Source of the DNA: Streptomyces cacaoi
Lineage (GTDB): Bacteria > Actinomycetota > Actinomycetes > Streptomycetales > Streptomycetaceae
Length of the DNA: 64,000 nucleotides
Assembly: GCF_006539165.1 (NCBI RefSeq)
Contig: NZ_BJMM01000026.1
Location: 1 to 64,000 of the forward strand
Reading direction: 5' to 3'
The notes beneath the pieces are model-generated. The model saw only the letters and a list, made by a program, of their open reading frames with translations. It did not search any database and was not told where the DNA came from. The position numbers and the translations under genes were made by a program. Shown piece by piece: positions 24,223 to 31,920 of this stretch. How positions within the stretch are numbered: the first letter of the stretch is position 1; every line of letters begins with the position of its first letter.

Positions 24223-25191
24223 TCACGCGACCGCGGCCAGAATCGTCTTCAGCTCGCTCATGGCCGCCTTCGGCCCGTGCACGTTGCAGACGCCGGTCAG
24301 ATTGAGGACGACCTCGTCCGCACCGGCTTCCCGGTACTCGGCGAGGAGCCCGGCGAGTTCCCCCGGATCGCCGTGGAGGAACGCCTTGCCCTCCACCATC
24401 CGCTTGCCGGCGGCGGGCAGTTCGTCACCGGAGATGTCGATCCCGCCGGTGCGCAGCATGTCGATGTAGTGCGGGGCCCGCATGTGCGGGGCGTTGCCGG
24501 CGACGACCAGTTCGGCCGGGTCGCGGTCCGGTGCGCGCAGCGCCATCGGCACCATCGCGGTGACGCGCGGAACGGGCCTCCCGGCCTCCTCGGCGCCCGC
24601 GCGCAGCGCCGGCACCAGCGTCTCCTTCAGATACGACGCCGGCGTGAGCCAGGTGATGGCGACATCGGCGATCTGCCCGGCCAGCCGGGCCATTCCGGGG
24701 CGCAGCACGCCCAGGCCCAGCTCGATACGGGGCGTGACGGCGGGCGTCATGGCGCCCTCGCAGGAGAAGTACGTGCCGGAGAAGGACAGGTTCCGCCCCT
24801 CCAGCAGCCCGCGGACGACCGTCAGATACTCGCGTGCCGCGGTCAGCGGGCTGGCGTAGGGGGCGCCCAGCAGGCTGCGCTGGAACGACCTGGCGCCCGG
24901 GCCGAACCCGGCGACGACCGGCTCTCCGGTGGTCAGCGCCAGTGAACGCGCCTGGTGCGCCGCCTCGTAGGGGTGGCGCAGCGGCATCAGCGTCACGCCG
25001 GTGCCGGTCGGCACCCGGAACCCGGAGCCGGCCGCGGCGGCGAAGCCCTGGAACGGCTCGACGAGCAGCGACTGGCCCTGCCAGAGCCGCTCTGCGGCGG
25101 TCCACTCCACCAGCGCCGCGTAAGGCAGCAGTTGTTCCGGTCTGCGTGGCAGAAACGGCAGCAGAACCGAACACGCCGGAAGTGCGCTCAC
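24223..25191 (-). CDS. LLM-class flavin-dependent oxidoreductase
   Basis: A 322-residue luciferase-like monooxygenase-fold protein, probably using F420 or FMN. Typical elements are VPTGTGVTLMPLRHPYEAAH, AREYLTVVRGLLEGRNLSF, ELGLGVLRPGMARLAGQIAD and VAITWLTPASYLKE. The GTG start at 25191 follows GGGGGAGAGTAC. It is the first gene of the leftward RiPP operon. Its function in the pathway is unknown; an additional redox tailoring of the peptide (or of a Dha/Dhb residue) is possible. Confidence 0.85.
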   Translation of the reverse strand: MSALPACSVLLPFLPRRPEQLLPYAALVEWTAAERLWQGQSLLVEPFQGFAAAAGSGFRVPTGTGVTLMPLRHPYEAAHQARSLALTTGEPVVAGFGPGARSFQRSLLGAPYASPLTAAREYLTVVRGLLEGRNLSFSGTYFSCEGAMTPAVTPRIELGLGVLRPGMARLAGQIADVAITWLTPASYLKETLVPALRAGAEEAGRPVPRVTAMVPMALRAPDRDPAELVVAGNAPHMRAPHYIDMLRTGGIDISGDELPAAGKRMVEGKAFLHGDPGELAGLLAEYREAGADEVVLNLTGVCNVHGPKAAMSELKTILAAVA

Positions 25192-25879
25192 GTACTCTCC
25201 CCCGATCGCACGCCTGCGGACAGGCGTACGCGTTGAACTCCCCGTTGTGCCGTGCGGCGCGCGGGCCGTGGCGGCGACGGGCCCGCTGGGGTCCCGGCTC
25301 CGGACGCGTCCGGACAGCTTCCGTCGCGCGTCGCCCGCCGGCTCGCACCGGCTACCCAGGAACCTAGAGCACGGGAAAGGGGCGCACCCCCGGCGGCGGA
25401 ACGGTTTGTTCCCCGTCCGGGGACGGGGAACAAAAGGGCGACCGTGTGGCAAGATCGGCGGATCGTCCGTCCCGGCTCGCCCGGACCGCCCGCGCGGCGA
25501 CGGCCGCCCCGGCGGCCGTGGAAGCGGAAGGGCTCCCGGGGGAACAACGGCCCGGTACCGTGCGGAAGTTCGCCCCGGCCGGAACCCGCACCCGGCGGGC
25601 ACCCGGCCCGGCCCAGCCCGGAACGCCTCGCGGCCCGGGAGCGCGCTCCGGTCCGGTCCGCTTCCGTCCTGGACCCGCCGTCCCGGAACCCGTCCGTCCG
25701 GGAGCCCGCCGTGCAGGTGCCGGTGTCTCCCCGCGCGGGCAGCTCCGTGCCCGGGCGTCTCCCGGCGCCCGGTGTCCGCGCCCGTGTCCGTGCCCGGTGC
25801 CCGTGCCCGGCCGGTGGTGCGGCCGCCGTTGGGAGCGGTCCCCGCCGGGGGCGGGGGCGCCATCCGAGAAAGGTCAGCC
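25192..25879. other. Long divergent intergenic region
   Basis: This 688-base region separates the leftward RiPP operon from the rightward GT2 gene. Plus-strand frames continue through it in phase with the GT2 but are Arg/Pro-rich and lack protein character, so I treat it as regulatory. It contains the 30-bp palindrome at 25405-25434, and on the minus strand a TAGGTT (25361-25366) that could serve as a -10 element for the operon. Confidence 0.55.
25405..25434. promoter_or_regulatory. Perfect 14-2-14 palindrome, candidate operator
   Basis: TTTGTTCCCCGTCC, two G bases, then GGACGGGGAACAAA form an exact inverted repeat that is AT-richer than its surroundings at both ends. It is centred about 55 bases upstream of the candidate -10 of the RiPP operon and faces the divergent GT2 gene, a plausible site for a dimeric activator or repressor. 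A terminator-like role is the alternative. Confidence 0.6.
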
Positions 25880-26941
25880 ATGCCCCGGTTCACCGTCGTC
25901 TGCCCCACCTACAACCGTGGTGCGGACATCGTCCCGACCCTCGACTCCGTGCGGGCCCAGACGGCCGACGACTGGGAGCTGCTGGTCGTCTCCGACGCGA
26001 GCAGCGACGACACCGACGCGTGGGTCGAGGCCGCCGCCGACCGCGACGCCCGGATCCGGCTGCTGCGCACCGAGCGGCACGGCCACCCCAGCGGCCCGCG
26101 CAACGCGGCGCTCGCCGAGGCCCGCGGCGAGATCGTCGCCTACCTCGATCACGACGACCGCTGGCTGCCGGGCCATCTGGCCACGCTCGACCGGCTGTTC
26201 CGTGAGCACGGCACGGGCCGGGACGCCGACGGTGTCCAGCTGGTCGCCACCGGCTGCGAGTACCGCACCGCCGACGATGCGACGACCTCGCTCACCGAGC
26301 CGCTGAGCCTGTGCTGGCACCCCGAACTCCAGCTGCTCGGGCCGCTGTTCGAGCCGTCCCGGGTCGCCCACCGGCGCGGTGTCGTGGAGGCCGTCGGCGG
26401 CTGGCGGGACGGCGCCGGGCTGGAGGACTGGGACCTGTGGCTGCGCCTGGCCGACGCCGGCGTCGCCTTCACCACTACGACCGAGCGCACGGCGCTGCTC
26501 CTCCAGGACACCGGCACCCGCCGGCACCGTACGGCCAGGCCGCAACGGCAGACGCTCGCCGAGTTCGACTCCGCCCGGTCCGCGCGCGGCGTGCTCGACG
26601 CGCTGGGCGACGCCTCGACGGAACCGGCGCTGCGCGCGGCGTGCGCGGCCGATATGCGGGAGTGGTTCGCCGCCATGGCCCGCGACGGCGCCTTCGTCCG
26701 TCCGCGTGGCTGGCAGGGCCCGCTCGACGAGGCCGTCGCCGCCACCGTCGCCGCCACCGAGGAACTCTGGCCCGACCTGGTGCTCTTCCGCCGCCCCGGA
26801 CGCTTCGTGCTGGCCCAGACCCTCTGGTGCTCCCGGCCCGAGCACGCCCGCCGGATCGAGGAGCTGTCCCGCCGGGTGCATCCGCGTCAGTACGCGCTGC
26901 TGGACGAACTCGCCGCCCGCCACACCGCTTCCGCCGCCTGA
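25880..26941 (+). CDS. Family 2 glycosyltransferase (paralogue of 9158-10375)
   Basis: The 353-residue GT-A enzyme begins MPRFTVVCPTYNRGADIVPT, followed by LLVVSDASSDDTDAWVE, HGHPSGPRNAALAEARGEI and the metal motif YLDHDDRW; LEDWDLWLRLADAG lies near 190. The C-terminal domain includes FVLAQTLWCSRPEHARRIEE. It is clearly paralogous to the GT2 upstream of rmlA over its full length. The ATG at 25880 matches the start of homology; the longer upstream frame is not homologous. It is divergent from the RiPP operon and might glycosylate its product. Confidence 0.9.
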   Translation: MPRFTVVCPTYNRGADIVPTLDSVRAQTADDWELLVVSDASSDDTDAWVEAAADRDARIRLLRTERHGHPSGPRNAALAEARGEIVAYLDHDDRWLPGHLATLDRLFREHGTGRDADGVQLVATGCEYRTADDATTSLTEPLSLCWHPELQLLGPLFEPSRVAHRRGVVEAVGGWRDGAGLEDWDLWLRLADAGVAFTTTTERTALLLQDTGTRRHRTARPQRQTLAEFDSARSARGVLDALGDASTEPALRAACAADMREWFAAMARDGAFVRPRGWQGPLDEAVAATVAATEELWPDLVLFRRPGRFVLAQTLWCSRPEHARRIEELSRRVHPRQYALLDELAARHTASAA

Positions 26942-27070
26942 CCCCGGCCGGGCGCGTCTGCCCGAGCGCGCCCGCACGAGCGCGCCCGTTGGGCGCGCCC
27001 GCTGCTCGCGCGCCCGCCCGAGCGCGCGTGCCCGAGCGGGGACGGCGCCGGGACCGCAGGCGCGGTATGG

Positions 27071-27110
27071 GCGGTTCCGGCACCGGTTCCGGCACCGGTT
27101 CCGGCAACGC
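27071..27110 (+). repeat. 12-bp tandem repeat, three units
   Basis: GGTTCCGGCACC is repeated about three times. It sits in a GC-rich stretch after the GT2 gene that also has many gagcgcgcccg repeats (26950-27040), without coding character. Confidence 0.7.
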
Positions 27111-27169
27111 GCCCGGTGCGGCCGCCGGTCCGGGGTAGCGTCCCCGCAGTGACTGGTGAGGGGGCACGC

Positions 27170-27655
27170 ATGCGGTTTCAGCGGCGGGGGCGCGGCGTCG
27201 GCCGGGCGGTCGCCTTCGGGATGCTCGCGCTGGGGACGGTCTTCCTGATCGTCGGCCTGGTCACGGCCGGGATGTCCGCCTCGCTGCTGGCGGACTCGGA
27301 GCGGGTACCGGGCACGGTCGTGAAGCTGGAGTGGCGGAAGGGCGGCCACGAGACGTCGCGGGACGGCCCGAGGGACCAGGTCGTGGCGTACCCGGTGGTC
27401 GCGTACACGCCGGAGGGCGGCGTACCGACGAGGTTCCGCGGCTCGACGGGCTCCAACCCGCCGTCGTACGAGGAGGGCGAGCAGGTCGAGGTGCTCTACC
27501 GGCCCGGCTCCCCGGGGGACGCGCGGATCAACGGCTTCGCGTCGCTGTGGATGCTGCCGCTGATCTTCGGCGGGACGGGACTGCTGTTCGTGGGGATCGG
27601 AGCGGCGACCGTGCGGGCGCGGCGCCGACGCGCCGCCGGTGCGTCGTCACCGTAG
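27170..27655 (+). CDS. DUF3592-like membrane protein
   Basis: A 161-residue protein with a basic start MRFQRRGRGVGRAVAFGMLA, a first membrane helix (LGTVFLIVGLVTAGMSASLL), an extracytoplasmic beta-rich middle with the pattern VPGTVVKLEWRKGG, VVAYPVVAYTPEGG and YEEGEQVEVLYRPGSPGDAR, and a second helix at LPLIFGGTGLLFVGIGAATV. This is the DUF3592 layout; the function is unknown. The ATG follows GAGGGG. Confidence 0.85.
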   Translation: MRFQRRGRGVGRAVAFGMLALGTVFLIVGLVTAGMSASLLADSERVPGTVVKLEWRKGGHETSRDGPRDQVVAYPVVAYTPEGGVPTRFRGSTGSNPPSYEEGEQVEVLYRPGSPGDARINGFASLWMLPLIFGGTGLLFVGIGAATVRARRRRAAGASSP

Positions 27656-27714
27656 CGCCGCCCGGGCCCTGCGCGGACGGCCCCGCCGAGGCCGTGCGGA
27701 CGGCCCCGCCGGGG

Positions 27715-28503
27715 TCACTTCCCGACGCCGACGGGGTCGACCGTGACCGAGGAGCCCGGGCCCTCGGTGACCGGCAGATTGAGGGTCGCCGGCACGGACT
27801 GCGACTGCGTCTCGCCGGGCGGGGTGACCACGAGGCCGGTGACGTTCACCCCGCTGCCGCCGGTGTCGTTCGGCGGGTAGTGCAGGGTGAACCGGGTCTC
27901 CTCGCCGGGTGCGACGCTCACCCGCGGGGCGGCGAGGCCGCTGCGGCCGGCGTTGAGCGCGCCGCCCTCCGTCTGGAGATCCACCCCGGGGAAGCCCTGG
28001 AGGGTGCAGGCCGCCGAGCCGTTGTTCCGCAGATTCACCAGCAGCGTGCCCTCGCCCATGCCGTGCGAGGTGCTGAACCCCAGCTCGGAGGTCTTGCAGG
28101 CGCCACCGGAGCCACCGGGCGCCGCCGGCCCCCCGCCACCGCCTCCCTTGCCCCCCGAGGAGCCCCCGCCGTTCTTGCCCGGGGCACCGGGCTGCGCCGT
28201 GTCGCCGCCCTTCTCGTCGCCGTGGCCGGAGTCGGCCGCCGAGGACGACGACGAGGGCGAGGCGCCCTTCTTGTGCGAGCCGCCGCCGGGCGAATCGCCG
28301 GGCGCGGGCGCCGCGTCCCCGGCCACCTTCTTCGGTGCGGAATCGTCCGCCTTCTCGTTGCCGCACCCGGCCAGCAGGGCCGCGGACAGCCCCGCGGCGA
28401 CGACGGCTGCGAGCCGGGTGCTGGTGGCTGTGCGTCCTCGCGCGGGCCCGTGCCGTGCCGGCCGCCCGGTCGCCCGCTGCGCGTGCTGCTGCTGTTGCCT
28501 CAC
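27715..28503 (-). CDS. DUF4232-like exported lipoprotein
   Basis: About 262 residues beginning VRQQQQHAQRATGRPARHGP at a GTG preceded by AGGGAG; longer in-frame starts exist. The signal segment LAAVVAAGLSAALLAGC has a lipobox near residue 43. A Ser/Gly/Asp linker with SPSSSSSAADSGHGDEKGG and GGGSSGGKGGGGGG follows. The C-terminal domain (CKTSELGFSTSHGMGEG, then VNLRNNGSAACTLQGFPGV) is the DUF4232 beta sandwich with a probable disulfide. It resembles the protein encoded at 6022-6741 in plan. Confidence 0.8.
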   Translation of the reverse strand: MRQQQQHAQRATGRPARHGPARGRTATSTRLAAVVAAGLSAALLAGCGNEKADDSAPKKVAGDAAPAPGDSPGGGSHKKGASPSSSSSAADSGHGDEKGGDTAQPGAPGKNGGGSSGGKGGGGGGPAAPGGSGGACKTSELGFSTSHGMGEGTLLVNLRNNGSAACTLQGFPGVDLQTEGGALNAGRSGLAAPRVSVAPGEETRFTLHYPPNDTGGSGVNVTGLVVTPPGETQSQSVPATLNLPVTEGPGSSVTVDPVGVGK

Positions 28504-28630
28504 TACCGTCACTCCCTGGTCGCTCCTTCGCGAACGTACACCGGATGCCGGGAGCGGGGCTCGTTTCCGGCTTCCTCCTCGGGGACGCACCGGACGCCGG
28601 GGCGGTTCGGGGGAGGAAACGGTTCCGGCG

Positions 28631-30370
28631 TCAGCGGGCGTGCGGGGTGACGCGGAGCGCGAGGACGGCCACGTCGTCGTGCTGCGGGACGCTGCCGACC
28701 GCCCCGGCCAGCGCCTCCAGCAGCTCGTCCGGCGATCCGCCGCCGTGGGCCGCCAGCACGGACGCCGCCCGGTCGATACCGGTGTCGATGTCGCCGTCCG
28801 GGCGCTCGACCAGCCCGTCGGTGTACAGGAGCAGCGCGCCGCCGGGCGGGATCCCGCAGACGGACTCGTGCCTGTCCGGGGTGCCCGAGCCGTCGAGCAG
28901 CAGGAGATCGTGCCCCTCCAGGCGGGTGACCCGGCCGTCGGGCGTGCGCAGCAGCGGGGGCGGGTGGCCGGCGTTGGACCAGGTCAGCAGCCAGCCGTCG
29001 CCGTGCGGGTCCAGACGGGCGTGCACGGCGGTCGCGCCGGGGCCGAGCCCCAGCGCGTCGAAGGCCGCGTCGACGTCCCGGAGCGCGACGGCGGGAGAGC
29101 GTGCCGCGTGGCCGAGGGTGGCCTGGCGCAGCATGCTGCGGACCTGGCCCATCACCACGGCGGCGTGCATGTCGTGCCCGATGACGTCGCCGATCGACAG
29201 CATCAGACAGGGGCGCCGCTCGTCCCCGCCGGGCGGCAGCGGATAGGCGTCGTACCAGTCGCCGCCGACCATGTCCTGGTCGGCGGCCGGCAGATACCGG
29301 TGGGACATCTCCAGGCCCGGTACGTCCGGGAGTTCGGTGAGCATGGCCGACTGGAGCTGCTGGGCGACGCCGAGGCGGTTCTCCACGAACAGGGTGCGCT
29401 CCACGGCCTGGCTCACATAGCCGGCCACCGCGGTGAGCACCGCCTCCTCGGTCACGCCCATCCTGTGCGGGCCCGACCACGCCCACGTCAGCACGCCCCG
29501 CCGGCCGGCCAGGGGCACACAGAACGCGGAGCGCAGCCCCATCTCCTCGTACCAGGTCACCGCGTCGGGCCCGTAGCCGGCCGCCAGCTCCGCACGGTCG
29601 CGGACGAGGACGGTGCGCTGCTCCCGCATGGCCCGCGCGCTGGGGAAGCGGGCGTCCAGCTCGATGGTCGGGAGGGCGCTCTCCACGGGCTGGACGGTGT
29701 CCGGCTCCACGACGCGCCGCAGCAGCGGCCCGTCGGCGAGCAGCAGGCCCACATAGAACGGCCGGGTGGCGCCGTCGAACAGATGGCGCAGCCGGCGGAC
29801 CAGGTCCGTCAGATCGCGGGAGCGGCCCAGCTCTACCGAGGCGCGCAGCAGTACACCGGCGTGGTCGCGGTCGCGGCAGATCTGCTCGCCGGCGATGCGC
29901 AGCTGTAGCTCGACGGAGCAGGCCGCCGCGAGGTCGGAGAGGTCCTGCAACTGGGTTTCCGACCAGTCGCGGGGCCGGTGGTCGATCGCGCACAGGGCAC
30001 CGAGGACGTGGCCGTCGGCGTCCGTCAGCGGCATCCCCGCGTACGCGATGACCTGGAGGTCGGAGACCGCCAGGCTGCCCCGGGTGCGCGGGTCCTGCCG
30101 GGTGTCGGGCACGACGAGCGGTGCGCCGCTGTCGACGACGAGCTGGCAGAAGGAGCGGTTCAACGGCGTCTCGCGCCGCCCGGCCCACGGTTCCTTCAGC
30201 CCGGCCATGCCGGGGAAGACCTGCCGGTCGGTCTCCAGCAGGGACACCAGGGCGACCGGGACGCGGACGAACCGGGCCACGAGCCGGGCGAAGCGGTCCA
30301 TGCCGTGGTCGGCCGAGGCCGTGAGGCCCGCCCGCAGGAGCGCCTCCGACCTGTTCAGTTCCCCCGTCAA
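28631..30370 (-). CDS. GAF-domain PP2C-type (SpoIIE) serine phosphatase
   Basis: The 579-residue protein has an N-terminal GAF domain (about 25-170, with VSLLETDRQVFPGMAG and LGALCAIDHRPRDW), a second GAF-like region (about 190-340, MGLRSAFCVPLAGRRG) and a SpoIIE/PP2C domain (about 355-575) with metal-site motifs GGDWYDAYPL, LSIGDVIGHDMHAA, WSNAGHPPPLL and HDDVAVLALR. Such proteins dephosphorylate anti-anti-sigma factors in response to signals. The TTG start at 30370 is chosen because GGAGGGACG precedes it; upstream sequence is a purine tract and low-complexity. No sigma-factor partner is adjacent. Confidence 0.9.
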   Translation of the reverse strand: MTGELNRSEALLRAGLTASADHGMDRFARLVARFVRVPVALVSLLETDRQVFPGMAGLKEPWAGRRETPLNRSFCQLVVDSGAPLVVPDTRQDPRTRGSLAVSDLQVIAYAGMPLTDADGHVLGALCAIDHRPRDWSETQLQDLSDLAAACSVELQLRIAGEQICRDRDHAGVLLRASVELGRSRDLTDLVRRLRHLFDGATRPFYVGLLLADGPLLRRVVEPDTVQPVESALPTIELDARFPSARAMREQRTVLVRDRAELAAGYGPDAVTWYEEMGLRSAFCVPLAGRRGVLTWAWSGPHRMGVTEEAVLTAVAGYVSQAVERTLFVENRLGVAQQLQSAMLTELPDVPGLEMSHRYLPAADQDMVGGDWYDAYPLPPGGDERRPCLMLSIGDVIGHDMHAAVVMGQVRSMLRQATLGHAARSPAVALRDVDAAFDALGLGPGATAVHARLDPHGDGWLLTWSNAGHPPPLLRTPDGRVTRLEGHDLLLLDGSGTPDRHESVCGIPPGGALLLYTDGLVERPDGDIDTGIDRAASVLAAHGGGSPDELLEALAGAVGSVPQHDDVAVLALRVTPHAR

Positions 30371-30724
30371 CGTCCCTCCAAGGAGAACCCGGCAACCGTG
30401 GGAGCTTTCGTCCCAGAATGCGGCCTGGCGGGGCCTTCCGCACCCGGTGTTCTCCGTCGGGAGGGGAAAGGGAGGAGAGGGGAGGAGAGGAGAGGGGAAG
30501 GGAGGAGCGAGGGGGAGAGGAAGCCCGCTGTCGAGGAGCGCTCCGCAGTGGCCTGCCGAGGGGGGCGGCCGGTCCGGCCGCGGAGCGCTCGTGCCGGGCC
30601 CGGAAACGGGTTCCGGGCCCGTCCTCATCACGGGGAGTCTCCAGGACACCAGCCCCGCGCTTCGCTGTCCAACAAGTCCGAAGTGGGCGGTGACAAGGAG
30701 CAGTTGTGGCGAGGGCGGCGCCGG
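30371..30724. other. Intergenic region with 65-base purine tract
   Basis: No gene is seen. Positions 30459-30523 consist almost entirely of A and G on the plus strand (one interrupting C), with ggagagg/gagaggg repeats, a sequence able to form a triplex or to bias transcription. It separates the phosphatase from the O-methyltransferase gene, both on the minus strand. Confidence 0.7.
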
Positions 30725-31903
30725 TCAGGCGTCCGGCACGGGGACCGCCTCGACCAGGGAGAACGGTGCCAGCGCCGGCGGTGAGGCGACCCGGGTGGTG
30801 CGGAAGCCGGTCGCGGTCAGCAGCGCGTCGAGATCCCGCGCGCTGCGCTCCCGGCCGCCCATGTTCACCAGGACGTACAGATCGCTGAGGAACGCGAGCG
30901 GATGGGCGTCCGGCGTCGCCCGCTCGGGCAGCAGCACCTCGACGACGAGGAGCCGGCCGTGCTCGGGTACGGCCGCCCGGCAGGAGCGCAGGATCCGGGC
31001 GGAGCGCTCGTCGCTCCAGTCGTGGAGGATGCTCTTGAGCACGTACAGATCGCCACCCGGCGGCACGGCGTCGAAGAAGTCGCCGGTCTCCACCCGGCAG
31101 CGGCCGGCCAGCCCGGCCTTGCGCACCGTCGCGGGAGCGTCCCGGCCGCCGGCCGGCGAGTCGAAGACGACGCCGTGCACGCCGGGGTGGGCGCCGAGCA
31201 CGGTGGTCAGCAGCGTGCCGTCGGCGCCGCCCACGTCGACGACGCGGCCGTGCGCGGAGAAGTCGTACACCTCGGCCAGCGCGGTGCTCAGCGTGCGCGT
31301 GGCCTCCCGCATGGACGAGGCGAAGGTCTCCGCCAACTCCGGCTGCCCGGCGAGATGGTGGAAGAAGTCCGTGCCGAACTCCTCGTCGAAGCCGGGCTCG
31401 CCGGTGCGGACGCTGTGCTCCAGCCGGGCCCAGGCCCGCCGGAAGACCCCGGAGCCCTGCCGGACGAACGCGTGCAGCGAATCGGGGACGTCCGGGCGCA
31501 GCCGGCGGCCCGCCGGGGTGAGCGCGAAGCGGCCGTCCTGCGTCTCCTCTGCGAGGCCGAGCACCGCGAAGGCACGCAGGAAACGCAGCGTCGCGACCGG
31601 GTCGGTGCCGGCCGCCGCCGCCACGTCCCCGGCGGTGTGCGCGCCGTCCGCGAGCTGCTCGGGGATCCCCAGCCGGACGGCCACGTCGACGATGTCGCTG
31701 GACATGTAGCCCCAGACCAGGCCGAGGATCCGCTCCTGGGAGGCGAACTGTTCGGCGTGCGGCGCGGCGGGCCGCTGTGCCTGTGCGGTCTGCTGAGCGT
31801 CTGCGGCGTGCTGTGCCCGCGCGGCGGGCTGAGCGTCCGCGGTGGGCGGTGCGGTGTGCGCGGGGCCGTCGGGCTCCGCGCGTACCGTCTCCGGTTCGGC
31901 CAT
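30725..31903 (-). CDS. SAM-dependent O-methyltransferase (Methyltransf_2 family)
   Basis: The 392-residue protein has a low-complexity Ala/Gln start (PAARAQHAADAQQTAQAQ), a winged-helix dimerisation domain (about 60-160, SSDIVDVAVRLGIPEQLADG) and a C-terminal catalytic domain with FFHHLAGQPELAETF, SAM motif VVDVGGADGTLLTTVL, GDFFDAVPPGGDLYVLKSIL and HDWSDE containing the catalytic His. Enzymes of this type methylate phenolic or hydroxyl groups in natural products. It is the last gene of the leftward 39.4-30.7 kb cluster, 17 bases after the phosphatase-GNAT gene. Confidence 0.92.
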   Translation of the reverse strand: MAEPETVRAEPDGPAHTAPPTADAQPAARAQHAADAQQTAQAQRPAAPHAEQFASQERILGLVWGYMSSDIVDVAVRLGIPEQLADGAHTAGDVAAAAGTDPVATLRFLRAFAVLGLAEETQDGRFALTPAGRRLRPDVPDSLHAFVRQGSGVFRRAWARLEHSVRTGEPGFDEEFGTDFFHHLAGQPELAETFASSMREATRTLSTALAEVYDFSAHGRVVDVGGADGTLLTTVLGAHPGVHGVVFDSPAGGRDAPATVRKAGLAGRCRVETGDFFDAVPPGGDLYVLKSILHDWSDERSARILRSCRAAVPEHGRLLVVEVLLPERATPDAHPLAFLSDLYVLVNMGGRERSARDLDALLTATGFRTTRVASPPALAPFSLVEAVPVPDA

Positions 31904-31920
31904 GGCAGGGGTCCTCTCCG

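Noticed and set aside
25247..25879. N-terminal extension of the GT2 at 25880
   Set aside because: The in-frame upstream sequence is Pro/Arg/Gly-rich without homology to the other GT2; the ATG at 25880 matches the conserved start.
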